Positions 52,365 to 60,128 of a DNA stretch of 64,000 nucleotides are shown piece after piece; positions within the stretch are counted from its first letter, which is position 1, and each line of letters opens with the position of its first letter. The notes beneath the pieces were generated by a model that was not told where the DNA came from, ran no database searches, and saw only the letters and a list, made by a program, of their open reading frames with translations. Both the position numbers and the translations under genes were made by a program. Source of the stretch: Anaerolineae bacterium (GTDB lineage: Bacteria; Chloroflexota; Anaerolineae; Aggregatilineales; Ch27); contig JABLXG010000001.1 in NCBI GenBank assembly GCA_013178165.1, positions 143,605 through 207,604 on the forward strand. Direction: 5' to 3'.

Positions 52365-52379
52365 TATGACAGTTCCATG

Positions 52380-52408
52380 TTGACATGCCGGGCGGTAGCC
52401 GTTAGACT
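52380..52408 (+). promoter_or_regulatory. Promoter of the hisD operon
   Basis: Perfect -35 TTGACA (52380-52385), 17-base spacer, -10 TAGACT (52403-52408). It lies directly after asd and about 50 bases before the histidine leader ORF. Confidence 0.6.
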
Positions 52409-52459
52409 GCGTGGTGTTCCGTGACAATGGCCTATTTGCTTGTCGTCCAGGGAAGAACA

Positions 52460-52555
52460 ATGTGCCGCGCGGGTAACAGTCTGGCTGTCTGCCTTGCTGG
52501 TGTGAATCACTATCATCACCGTATTCCTAACCGGCCAGACCCCGCTGTCAGGTAA
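52460..52555 (+). CDS. Histidine leader peptide of the hisD operon
   Basis: A 31-residue ORF beginning MCRAGNSLAVCLAG with the cluster VNHYHHR, three His in four residues (17-20), and ending at TAA 52553-52555. AGGGA lies six bases before its ATG. It sits between the promoter and a terminator in front of hisD, in the manner of the enterobacterial his leader, although its His run is shorter. Stalling at His codons would leave the antiterminator segment (52538-52548) free; a ribosome at the stop codon would cover it. Confidence 0.75.
   Translation: MCRAGNSLAVCLAGVNHYHHRIPNRPDPAVR
52538..52548 (+). promoter_or_regulatory. Antiterminator segment of the his leader
   Basis: GACCCCGCTGT in the leader ORF can pair with GCGGTGGGGTC at 52580-52590 over 11 bases (eight Watson-Crick, three G-U), which sequesters most of the terminator ascending arm. 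Confidence 0.6.
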
Positions 52556-52576
52556 CGGATTGTTCAGGTGTATGGG

Positions 52577-52606
52577 AGCGCGGTGGGGTCATCCACCGCG
52601 CTTTTT
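52577..52606 (+). terminator. Attenuator terminator of the hisD operon
   Basis: AGCGCGGTGG (52577-52586) pairs with CCACCGCGCT (52593-52602) across a six-base loop, followed by TTTTT. It is 22 bases before the hisD start and downstream of the leader ORF. Confidence 0.9.
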
Positions 52607-52627
52607 GTATTGAAAGGTACGAGACAG

Positions 52628-53938
52628 ATGGCGATCAAGGTTCGAGAACTGGCCAGTACCCCGCCTGAAGAGCTGGCCCGGATCATGCGGCGGGCGGAGC
52701 AGGATATCACCGATCTTTTGCCTGTGGCCGATGAGGTTATCCGGCGCGTCCGGCAGGAAGGCGATGCCGCGGTCGTTGCCTATACGCGGAAGTTCGATGC
52801 GCCGGAATTCACTGTCGGGCAGCTCAAAGCTTCCGATGCTGATTTTGCGGCAGCGCGCAAGACTCTTGCGGAAGACGTCAAGACAGCGATCATGCAGGCA
52901 TATACCAACATCCGGCGCTTCCATGAGGCGCAGATGCCCGAACCGATGTGGTTCACCGAGGTTATGCCGGGTGTTATGGCCGGGGAGAAGATCACGCCGG
53001 TAGCCAGTGTCGGGCTTTATGTGCCGCGCGGTAAAGGCGCGTTCCCGTCAGTGATGTTGATGCTGGCTGTCCCGGCTGTAGTGGCGGGCGTTGAACGCGT
53101 GGTTGTGGTCACACCGCCAGGGCCGGATGGCAAGGTGGATGATGCCTCACTGTTCGCGGCGGAAGTCTGTGGTGTCAGGGAGGTCTACGCTGTAGGCGGG
53201 ATGCAGGCGATTGCAGCGCTCGCCTATGGCACGGCAACAATCCCGAAGGTCGCCAAAGTCATCGGCCCTGGCAGCAGCTATGTGTCCGCGGCCAAACGTC
53301 TGCTGTACGGCGTGATGGACGTGGGCACACCAGCTGGCCCAAGCGAGTCAATCATCCTCGCCGATGAAACAGCAGACCCCCGGATCGTCGCGGTTGATCT
53401 GCTGGTGGAAGCAGAGCATGGACCGGATTCGGCGGCGTTGCTCGTGACCCACAGCCGTGCAGTCGCCGAGCAGGTGGAGCGTCTCCTGCCAGAGCTGATC
53501 AACACTCTGCCGGAATGGCGACGCAAGTTCGTGGAAACCGTGCTGGGTGGTTACGGTGGGATCATGATCACGGAGAGCCTCGAGGACTCCATTCGCTTCA
53601 CCAATGACTATGCCCCGGAGCATCTGGAGATTCTGACCTGGGAGCCATTTGTGACCCTGCAGAAGATCAGGAATGCTGGCGAAATCCTGCTGGGACCATA
53701 CACGCCTATCCCGATCAGCAACTACTGCCTGGGATTGAATGCTATTCTGCCGACCGGAAGCTTTGCGCGGTCATTCTCGGCGGTTGGTGTGTACGATTTT
53801 CTCAAGCGTAGCGGGGTAGGGTATCTGTCGCGGGAGGGTTACGATGCCCTCAAGGCGACAACGGCTATCCTGGCTGACTACGAGGGATTCCCGGCGCATG
53901 CCCAGGCTGTGCGTCAGCGGGAGGTCTGGTGGAAGTAG
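52628..53938 (+). CDS. hisD: Histidinol dehydrogenase
   Basis: A 436-residue zinc enzyme that oxidises histidinol to histidine with two NAD. Conserved parts are GLYVPRGKGAFPSVMLML, YAVGGMQAIAALAYGT, DVGTPAGPSESIILAD, LVEAEHGPDSAALL and the catalytic Glu-His in NDYAPEHLEI. ATG 52628 follows AAAGG at a somewhat long distance; an upstream in-frame start would lie within the terminator hairpin and is rejected. It is the first structural gene behind the histidine attenuator. Confidence 0.96.
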   Translation: MAIKVRELASTPPEELARIMRRAEQDITDLLPVADEVIRRVRQEGDAAVVAYTRKFDAPEFTVGQLKASDADFAAARKTLAEDVKTAIMQAYTNIRRFHEAQMPEPMWFTEVMPGVMAGEKITPVASVGLYVPRGKGAFPSVMLMLAVPAVVAGVERVVVVTPPGPDGKVDDASLFAAEVCGVREVYAVGGMQAIAALAYGTATIPKVAKVIGPGSSYVSAAKRLLYGVMDVGTPAGPSESIILADETADPRIVAVDLLVEAEHGPDSAALLVTHSRAVAEQVERLLPELINTLPEWRRKFVETVLGGYGGIMITESLEDSIRFTNDYAPEHLEILTWEPFVTLQKIRNAGEILLGPYTPIPISNYCLGLNAILPTGSFARSFSAVGVYDFLKRSGVGYLSREGYDALKATTAILADYEGFPAHAQAVRQREVWWK

Positions 53939-55164
53939 ACATCCTGCAGACAGTACAGCGCCTGCAATTCACGGATCGAGAGGCCGCGCAGACTATGCTC
54001 CGGCGCTTCATCCAGGAGGTCTTTGAACTGGATGTGGCGACTGTGGAATTGCGGCCTCTCGCCGTATCCTTGAATTCCTTTAACGGCTTCGTCTCATTGC
54101 GCGATGGCCGCCGGTTGTTCTTTAAGTCGCATGTTGAGCCGGGTAGCGTAATCGCGGAGTATTACAACAGCGATCTGCTCCGGCAGGCCGGATATCCGGT
54201 TGTTATGCCGGTGCTGGCTTCGACTGTACCGAGTCGCCAGATGCTGCTGTATGAGGTCATCGAAGACGAGTCCCTGTTTGATGCGGCATGGGCGGTTGAG
54301 TGCAGCCAGGCCGCGCCAGGGAGCTTTGAGCGGTTACGTCAGGCTCAGCAGACCTGCGACGACCGGCTTCTGGATGTGTATTTCCGAACACTAGCCTGGC
54401 AGGATGCGGCGACTCATGCGCGCCAGCCAGTGCATCAGCTCTTCTACCACCGTCTGGCCGGGGGGCGGCTGGATAGCTTCTATGGGCCGGGAACAGAGGT
54501 TGCGCTGCCCGGTCTGCCGGAGGCGGCCCTTGCCACCGTGCGGCAAGTGCAGTGGACGATCAATGGCGTCGCCTTCAGGGACACGCTTGATGACATCATT
54601 GCGCACGCCAGGACTCTTCTGGCACCGGAGCGCGATGGTCCGGCAGTTGTCGGGCACGGCGATGCCCACAATGGTAACCTGTTCGTGCGCGGCAGAGACC
54701 TGGTCTACTTCGATCCGGCTTTTGCCGGGCGGCATGATCCGTTGCTTGATCTGGTGAAGCCGCTGTATCACAACGTTCACGCGATGTGGATGTATTTCCC
54801 CCAGCGCTGGGCGCAGGAGAATGGCATCTTACTCACGACGAGGGACAGCGAGTTTGTAGTGACCTATCCCGACCGCCTGCCAGCTATCCGGGAGATGTTC
54901 TGGCAGAGCAAGACACAGCGTGTGTTGATTCCCCTGCTGCAGGAATTGCGCAGGCGCGGCTGGTTGCGTCCTGACTGGCGCGCCTACCTGCAGGCGGCGC
55001 TGGCGTGCTGCCCGCTGCTGACGATGAATCTGGCGGATGGCCAGCGGTTTCCTCCGGTAGTGGCGCTGCTGGGACTGGCTCAGGTGGTCGAGATGGGCGG
55101 GCGCTCACATGCCGGCAATAGCAGGGTGGAGCGGTGGCTGGACGGCGTGGAGGCGGTACTGTGA
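53929..55164 (+). CDS. APH-fold phosphotransferase-like protein
   Basis: A 411-residue protein of the aminoglycoside phosphotransferase/choline kinase fold. The catalytic loop is GHGDAHNGNLF (H-x-D-x4-N) and the metal Asp is in VYFDPAFAG. An ATP-binding Lys may be that in RLFFKSHVEPGSV. Its GTG start lies within the end of hisD (10-base overlap) behind GGGAGG, so it is translated from the hisD message. Substrate is unknown. Coupling to hisD and the following phosphatase gene suggests a metabolic small-molecule kinase rather than drug resistance. Confidence 0.8.
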   Translation: MEVDILQTVQRLQFTDREAAQTMLRRFIQEVFELDVATVELRPLAVSLNSFNGFVSLRDGRRLFFKSHVEPGSVIAEYYNSDLLRQAGYPVVMPVLASTVPSRQMLLYEVIEDESLFDAAWAVECSQAAPGSFERLRQAQQTCDDRLLDVYFRTLAWQDAATHARQPVHQLFYHRLAGGRLDSFYGPGTEVALPGLPEAALATVRQVQWTINGVAFRDTLDDIIAHARTLLAPERDGPAVVGHGDAHNGNLFVRGRDLVYFDPAFAGRHDPLLDLVKPLYHNVHAMWMYFPQRWAQENGILLTTRDSEFVVTYPDRLPAIREMFWQSKTQRVLIPLLQELRRRGWLRPDWRAYLQAALACCPLLTMNLADGQRFPPVVALLGLAQVVEMGGRSHAGNSRVERWLDGVEAVL

Positions 55165-56216
55165 CCAGGCCTGTCGACCTGATCATCTTCGATCTGGACG
55201 GGGTGATCACAACTGAACAGATCTACTGGGAATGCGCCCGGCTGACTCTGTGGGAGCTTATGCAGCCAAGGCAAGGCACTCCGGCGGTCAGGGCGATGCC
55301 TGAGGGCGCTGTGCGTGAGAGTATCCTGCCGCCGGTGTTGATCGACGCTGCTAAAGATCGGATGGTGAACTCCAACTGGGATCTGACTTACCTGGCGGCC
55401 TGCGCATTGTTGATCGCCTGCGATCCTGGGGAGGGGCTACCCCCCAACACGATCCCTGCATTGCTGGGACAATTGCGACCGGGGTTTGCAAACCTGATGG
55501 CCTGGCCAGCGCCGATCGAGAAGCTACTAGATATGGCCGGGGATCGCCAGAGCAGCGCTCTATTGTCCTTTGCCGGGCAAGCGGCAGCGGATCATCTGGG
55601 CGCACCGCCTGATCTGTTGCGACCGCAGGGAGCCTGGTGGTCTTACCTGTACGAGCGATTCCAGATGTGGCTTTCGGGTGAGGCGTTGGTTGCCTTCGGC
55701 ATGAGGCCGCTGGCAGACACGCTGATATTGCCTGCTGAGACTCTGCAGCGGACGCTATGCATTCTGCGAGAGAAAGGTTACCTGCTGGGAATCGCTACCG
55801 GTCGCCCGCATGCTGAGGCGATGCCTCCGCTGCGTGATAACGGCTTGCTCGATCTGCTGGACCCACGCCGGATCGTCACGTATTCTGAGGTGAAGGCAGC
55901 CGCTAAAGAAACAGGCCAGACTGGGCTGGGAAAGCCCCATCCTTTTTCGGTCTGGCGGGCAATCTACCCTGAGCTGCCGGCAAGCCGTTTACTGGGCACG
56001 CCGCTTCCCGGCGGTTTGCGGGCGCTGATGGTCGGCGATTCCCCCAGCGATGCCCAGGCAGCGCAAGCTGCGGGGATTCCTTGCGTGGGTGTGCTCAGTG
56101 GGATTACCGAGCTTCAGCGCCGTGAGCGTCGCCGGGCAGCTCTGCAACTGGCAGGCTGTGTTGATGTGCTCTTGGATGTGAGTTACCTGCCGGCCTGGCT
56201 GGATGATTGGCGCTGA
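55161..56216 (+). CDS. HAD-superfamily phosphatase
   Basis: A 351-residue haloacid-dehalogenase-type hydrolase. All four motifs are present: I in IIFDLDGVIT, II in GIATGRPHAE, III Lys in LGKPHPFS, and IV in LMVGDSPSDAQAAQAAG. The long insertion between motifs I and II (about 200 residues) is an all-alpha cap. GTG 55161 overlaps the preceding stop (GTGA) with GGAGG seven bases upstream. As part of the hisD transcription unit it is a candidate histidinol-phosphatase, for which no other gene is seen here, but this is inference. Confidence 0.8.
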   Translation: MTRPVDLIIFDLDGVITTEQIYWECARLTLWELMQPRQGTPAVRAMPEGAVRESILPPVLIDAAKDRMVNSNWDLTYLAACALLIACDPGEGLPPNTIPALLGQLRPGFANLMAWPAPIEKLLDMAGDRQSSALLSFAGQAAADHLGAPPDLLRPQGAWWSYLYERFQMWLSGEALVAFGMRPLADTLILPAETLQRTLCILREKGYLLGIATGRPHAEAMPPLRDNGLLDLLDPRRIVTYSEVKAAAKETGQTGLGKPHPFSVWRAIYPELPASRLLGTPLPGGLRALMVGDSPSDAQAAQAAGIPCVGVLSGITELQRRERRRAALQLAGCVDVLLDVSYLPAWLDDWR

Positions 56217-56243
56217 TGGCTGGACGTGGTCGGGCACAAGGCG

Positions 56244-57260
56244 CTACTGTCCCAGCAGCCGTTCCAACCGCTCAATACTCGGCGAGTGTCCCAGGAAAAC
56301 GTAGCGTGCTGGCGTCACGATTGTCTGGACGCCGCCGATGGAGCGCAGGTGTTCGACAGTGGCCAGCAGGTCGCTGTTGCGGATCATGATGGTTACTGTG
56401 TACCACTGATGATTCTCATCTGGAAGTGAACTAGGGGTATAGATGGGGGCAATCGTTGGCCCCTGCAAGCCACGAGTCAGTGGGTTGCCAGCCACCAGTG
56501 CAGCTACTGCCTCGGCGCTTGTTCCCCGCACATTTGCTGTGACGGTATAGAAATCACGCCCCTGCAGGGCGGCGTCAATCAACTCCAGCAGAATGTGAGC
56601 AGTCCGGCGAACAACCGGTTGTGTTTCAAGCGCTGTCCGGTTGGCAACCAGGCATGTTTGCGACCTGAGAACAACGCCATCAACCAGGGTCTTGAGATGA
56701 TTCTCCCGCAGTGTCGTGCCTGTTGCGGTCAGATCGCAGATTACATCGGCGTAGCCGAGAGTCGGAGCAGCCTCCAGAGCGCCCTCCGATTCGACGAGCG
56801 TGAAATGCTGCAACCCGTGCTCATGCAAAAAGCGGCGGGTAAGATTGGTGAACTTAGTGGCGATGCGTAGATTGCGACGCTTGTGTTCACGGAAGTCCAG
56901 CGAAATGTCGACCAGATCGCTCATCGACTCCACATCCAGCCAGCTTTCCGGGACGGCCACAATTAGCTCACAGAAGCCGTAACCCAGGTTATCGTGGATG
57001 ACCAGCAGCTGGCTGCTGGGATGCTCCATGACGACATCCAGGCCGGTGATGCCCATGTGAATGGTGCCGTCAGCCACCTTGTAGACAATGTCGCTTACCC
57101 GTTGGAAGAGGACATCGACCTGGGGCAATGCCGGGATGCTGGCCGTGTACTGGCGCGGATTGACCTGGTGAACCTTCAGGTCGCACGATTTCAGAAAATT
57201 GAGGGTTGGCTCCGCGAGCAATCCTTTGCTGGGGAGCGCCAGGGAGACCCGTTCTGTCAT
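56244..57260 (-). CDS. hisG: ATP phosphoribosyltransferase, long form
   Basis: A 338-residue enzyme that commits PRPP and ATP to histidine. The catalytic part has LALPSKGLLAEPTLNFL, GITGLDVVME, RIATKFTNLTRRF, and the PRPP loop in GYADVICDLTATGTTLRENHL. Beyond residue 230 there is a C-terminal ACT-like regulatory domain (YTVTANVRGTS, VTIMIRNSDLLATVEHLRS), which defines the long HisG form that normally works alone. Yet its start overlaps the stop of a HisZ gene by four bases, an unusual pairing. Confidence 0.92.
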   Translation of the reverse strand: MTERVSLALPSKGLLAEPTLNFLKSCDLKVHQVNPRQYTASIPALPQVDVLFQRVSDIVYKVADGTIHMGITGLDVVMEHPSSQLLVIHDNLGYGFCELIVAVPESWLDVESMSDLVDISLDFREHKRRNLRIATKFTNLTRRFLHEHGLQHFTLVESEGALEAAPTLGYADVICDLTATGTTLRENHLKTLVDGVVLRSQTCLVANRTALETQPVVRRTAHILLELIDAALQGRDFYTVTANVRGTSAEAVAALVAGNPLTRGLQGPTIAPIYTPSSLPDENHQWYTVTIMIRNSDLLATVEHLRSIGGVQTIVTPARYVFLGHSPSIERLERLLGQ

Positions 57261-58699
57261 GAGCGCAACTCCAGGGCGCGAAGGACACCGGCGATATCGC
57301 CGTGATCCAGGGTTATTTCAGTGTGATCAGCCAGTTGAGACAGGCGCAGCCCTGACTGCTCGACTGTGAGCAAATGAGTCTCGCTGTGTGGTTCTCTCCG
57401 GGCAGCACTGAAACTGGATTGCGTGGTCACCTGGATGTCAGCAGCGCGGAGGGCGGAAGCCAGGGCGATCGCTTCGCCGGTCAGCTGATCCTCGGAGGGG
57501 CGCACCAGTACATGGATACGATCGCGGGGTTCCTCCAGCAGGGCTGGCTGCTGAGCATTCAGTAGCGGATTCAGGTACAACATGAATCCGACCGCCGGGA
57601 CGCTGTGTCTGGCTCCCAGTAACCCGATCAACTCGTCATAGCGCCCACCACCGCCGAATAGACGGCCTGGCACCTGCCCGGCATGGCACTCAAAGATCAG
57701 CCCGGTATAGTAATCCAGGTTGCGGGTGAAGCTCAGATCAAAGGCGATCCGATCCTGAGGAATGCCGTAAGCAGCCAGCAGGCTGAAAGTTGCCAGGATG
57801 TGCTGCGCCATGACCTGTAGCGTGTCGTCCTCAAGATGCGCCAAGAGCGCGGCGGGGGCTACAACATGCTCAAGGAGTTGCTGAAGATCGCGCAAAGCGT
57901 GGCGTACCCTATCGCGCTGATTGCCCTGTTGCTGCTTCTCCAGTAGACGCCGCGCGATTTCCTCGCGGTTGCGCCCGCCAGACGGGCCATGTTGTGGGGT
58001 AGCCTGTAACAGCGCGTATAGGGCAGCTTCCGCTTCCAGATGGTTGTTGATGGGTTGCGTCTCTGTCAGGACTGCAGCTGGAGTCTCCAGGTTGGCCAAC
58101 GCTTCCAGTGCCTGCGCCAGCCCCTCGGCTCCCTGCCGAAGGGTGGACAGGTGGTTGATCACGAAGCGGCGCATCTGCCGGTTGAGCTGGTAGCGATCCA
58201 GGAAACGCTCGATCATGCCGCTGTGCCCGACTGTGACCTGCCAGTCTTTGACGCCGGCTTCCTCCACGAGCCTGATAGTAAGCGCAATAACCTCCGCATC
58301 TGCAGCCGGACTGTATTCGTTGATGAGTTCAGCGCCGATGGCGTTCTGCTCGGTGATCGCGCCGTGACTCAGGCTGTCATACTGCAGGATCGGGCCGGCA
58401 AACTGCAACCGCACTGGGCCAGGGTGATCCTGGAAGCGTTCGATGTACACTCTTGCAGCCGGAGCCGTGAACTCCGGACGCAAACACAGTGTCTGGCCGT
58501 TCAGCTCGAAGCTAACCAGGCGGTTGATGGCGGCGTCGCCAGCTTTGATCAGGAACACATCAGCCTGCTCGACCAATGGTGTATTGACCGGCAAATAGCC
58601 AAACAGTTCCAGTTGCCGGGTGAGCCGCGCCACGACCTGCTGCGTCTGGTGCAGCGCATCAGGTAGTTGGTCAGCCAGATGTGGGGGGAGAGTCAGCAT
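57257..58699 (-). CDS. hisZ: HisZ-like regulatory subunit (histidyl-tRNA-synthetase paralogue)
   Basis: A 480-residue class II synthetase-fold protein. The motif 2 region is CLRPEFTAPAARVYIERF and the HisRS-like segment RNLDYYTGLIFECH is present. However, the adenylate-site sequence after motif 2 (ILQYDSLSHGAITEQNAIGAELI) and the motif 3 end (VPAVGFMLYLNPLL) lack the conserved arginines of true HisRS. I therefore call it HisZ, the activator of ATP phosphoribosyltransferase. It is longer than usual HisZ, with a charged insert near residues 240-280 and a C-terminal anticodon-binding-like domain. It is translationally coupled to hisG. Confidence 0.82.
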   Translation of the reverse strand: MLTLPPHLADQLPDALHQTQQVVARLTRQLELFGYLPVNTPLVEQADVFLIKAGDAAINRLVSFELNGQTLCLRPEFTAPAARVYIERFQDHPGPVRLQFAGPILQYDSLSHGAITEQNAIGAELINEYSPAADAEVIALTIRLVEEAGVKDWQVTVGHSGMIERFLDRYQLNRQMRRFVINHLSTLRQGAEGLAQALEALANLETPAAVLTETQPINNHLEAEAALYALLQATPQHGPSGGRNREEIARRLLEKQQQGNQRDRVRHALRDLQQLLEHVVAPAALLAHLEDDTLQVMAQHILATFSLLAAYGIPQDRIAFDLSFTRNLDYYTGLIFECHAGQVPGRLFGGGGRYDELIGLLGARHSVPAVGFMLYLNPLLNAQQPALLEEPRDRIHVLVRPSEDQLTGEAIALASALRAADIQVTTQSSFSAARREPHSETHLLTVEQSGLRLSQLADHTEITLDHGDIAGVLRALELRS

Positions 58700-58780
58700 T
58701 CTGCCTCCCGGAGACCGGTACAGATAAGAGGATAGAGCTACTGCCGGCTGCCCGTAGCTCGTGGACTTGAGACGCAGATG

Positions 58781-59845
58781 TCACCTGGTGTACTGGCCGC
58801 TGCTGTAGACATAGACGTAGGTATTGGCGTAAGGTCCTTCTGTCCAGCGGTACAGCCAGTGCGCATCGGTGATCGTCAGGTTGACACAGCCATGGCTGTG
58901 ACGATACCCGAAGCCATCATGCCAGTATGTGCCGTGCAGGGCGATGTCATGGTCAAAGAACATCGTCCAGGGGACTTCTTCCAGGTAGTAGAAGTCGGGC
59001 GCGCCTTCAGCGCCGCTCATGGGGGTGTGTTCGTAGCGATCCCAGATTTGAAACAGCCCTTCATTTGTTGGCCAGTCAGGCAAGCCGGAGGAGATCAGGG
59101 TAGCATACACCGGGGTGTCATTCTCGTAGGCGATGAGTGTCTGCTCATACAGGTCAATGGCGATCCAGCGACCTTCGACGCCTTCCGGGCGCTTGACAGG
59201 TGTGATCTTGCCCAGGCGAGTCTGATGCACCCATTGATCCGGGCCAACAAGGTACCAGCGCCAGCCATCGACGGTAGTGCTGGCATAGATATTCACCAGC
59301 GTATAGCGCGGGATATATTCGGTGCCGGGCGCTGGCTTGGCGCCAGGGCGTTGGCTGGGTTTGGTGTCCAGCAGGAACCAGGCGAAAGGATAAAGAGGGC
59401 TGGAATTAAGGGTCACCCCGGCAAAGCGCGAAATCCGCGCACCACCCAGAAATTCATCCTGAATCCATTGGCCGGGGTTGACTTCCACCCAGTTGTCAAC
59501 ACGGTTGATGATGGTGACAAAATTGAAGCCGGGATCCAGGGTTCCAATCGGGTTACCGTTCGGAGCGTCATAAATGGTGACGGCGTCCAGCACGCGGCGG
59601 TAGCTGCGGCTGTTCAACAGCGACTCATCTACCGGGATGGGGGTAACGTCCGGCGCCGGGTAAGCGGCAATCTCTGCCATTAAGGCACGCAGTTCAATGG
59701 CAGTCAGTTCGCCGGTCAGGCACTGCCCGCTGGAATCAATCGGGCAGGTTGTCTCTGGGCCATCAGCGCTTGCGTAGCCTGCCACCAGCAGCGGCAGAAG
59801 GAACAAGAGCGAAAGTGCGAAGTTCCAGCAGTGGCGTCTGAGCAT
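58781..59845 (-). CDS. Exported L,D-transpeptidase (YkuD) with SH3-like domains
   Basis: A 354-residue secreted cell-wall enzyme. The signal peptide is FALSLLFLLPLLVAGYASA. SH3b-like repeats cover about residues 85-230 (VTIYDAPNG, WVEVNPGQWIQDEFL, TLVNIYASTTVDGW). The C-terminal YkuD domain carries the catalytic motif HGTYWHDGFGYRHSHGCVNL with the nucleophile Cys. It forms 3-3 crosslinks in peptidoglycan or anchors proteins to it. ATG 59845 is chosen because GGGAGAAG lies six bases upstream. It precedes hisZ in the same direction by 81 bases, with no leader peptide between. Confidence 0.92.
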   Translation of the reverse strand: MLRRHCWNFALSLLFLLPLLVAGYASADGPETTCPIDSSGQCLTGELTAIELRALMAEIAAYPAPDVTPIPVDESLLNSRSYRRVLDAVTIYDAPNGNPIGTLDPGFNFVTIINRVDNWVEVNPGQWIQDEFLGGARISRFAGVTLNSSPLYPFAWFLLDTKPSQRPGAKPAPGTEYIPRYTLVNIYASTTVDGWRWYLVGPDQWVHQTRLGKITPVKRPEGVEGRWIAIDLYEQTLIAYENDTPVYATLISSGLPDWPTNEGLFQIWDRYEHTPMSGAEGAPDFYYLEEVPWTMFFDHDIALHGTYWHDGFGYRHSHGCVNLTITDAHWLYRWTEGPYANTYVYVYSSGQYTR

Positions 59846-60128
59846 CGGACTTCTCCCGACAACCAATTAGCGATAAAGTGCAACCCTTACTAAGCCTGAC
59901 TTGTGTCCGGCGGACTTCAGCAACAATACCCGGCCATCGCCAATTCGTCAATTGCGGGTCTATTATAACAGAGGCTATCGGGATTCCGGCGCGAGCCAGC
60001 TACGGAAGATTGCATTGGAGGCGGGCATTTCACGAAAAATGACGCTGCCGATCGGTTGTGAGCCGGTAGAAATCAGACTAAGATCGTGCATTAGCAAATG
60101 AATTTCCACGCACCAGAAAGAAAAGCAC

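Noticed and set aside
57257-58699. Histidyl-tRNA synthetase
   Set aside because: Conserved arginines after motif 2 and in motif 3 are missing, and the gene is coupled to hisG, so HisZ is preferred.
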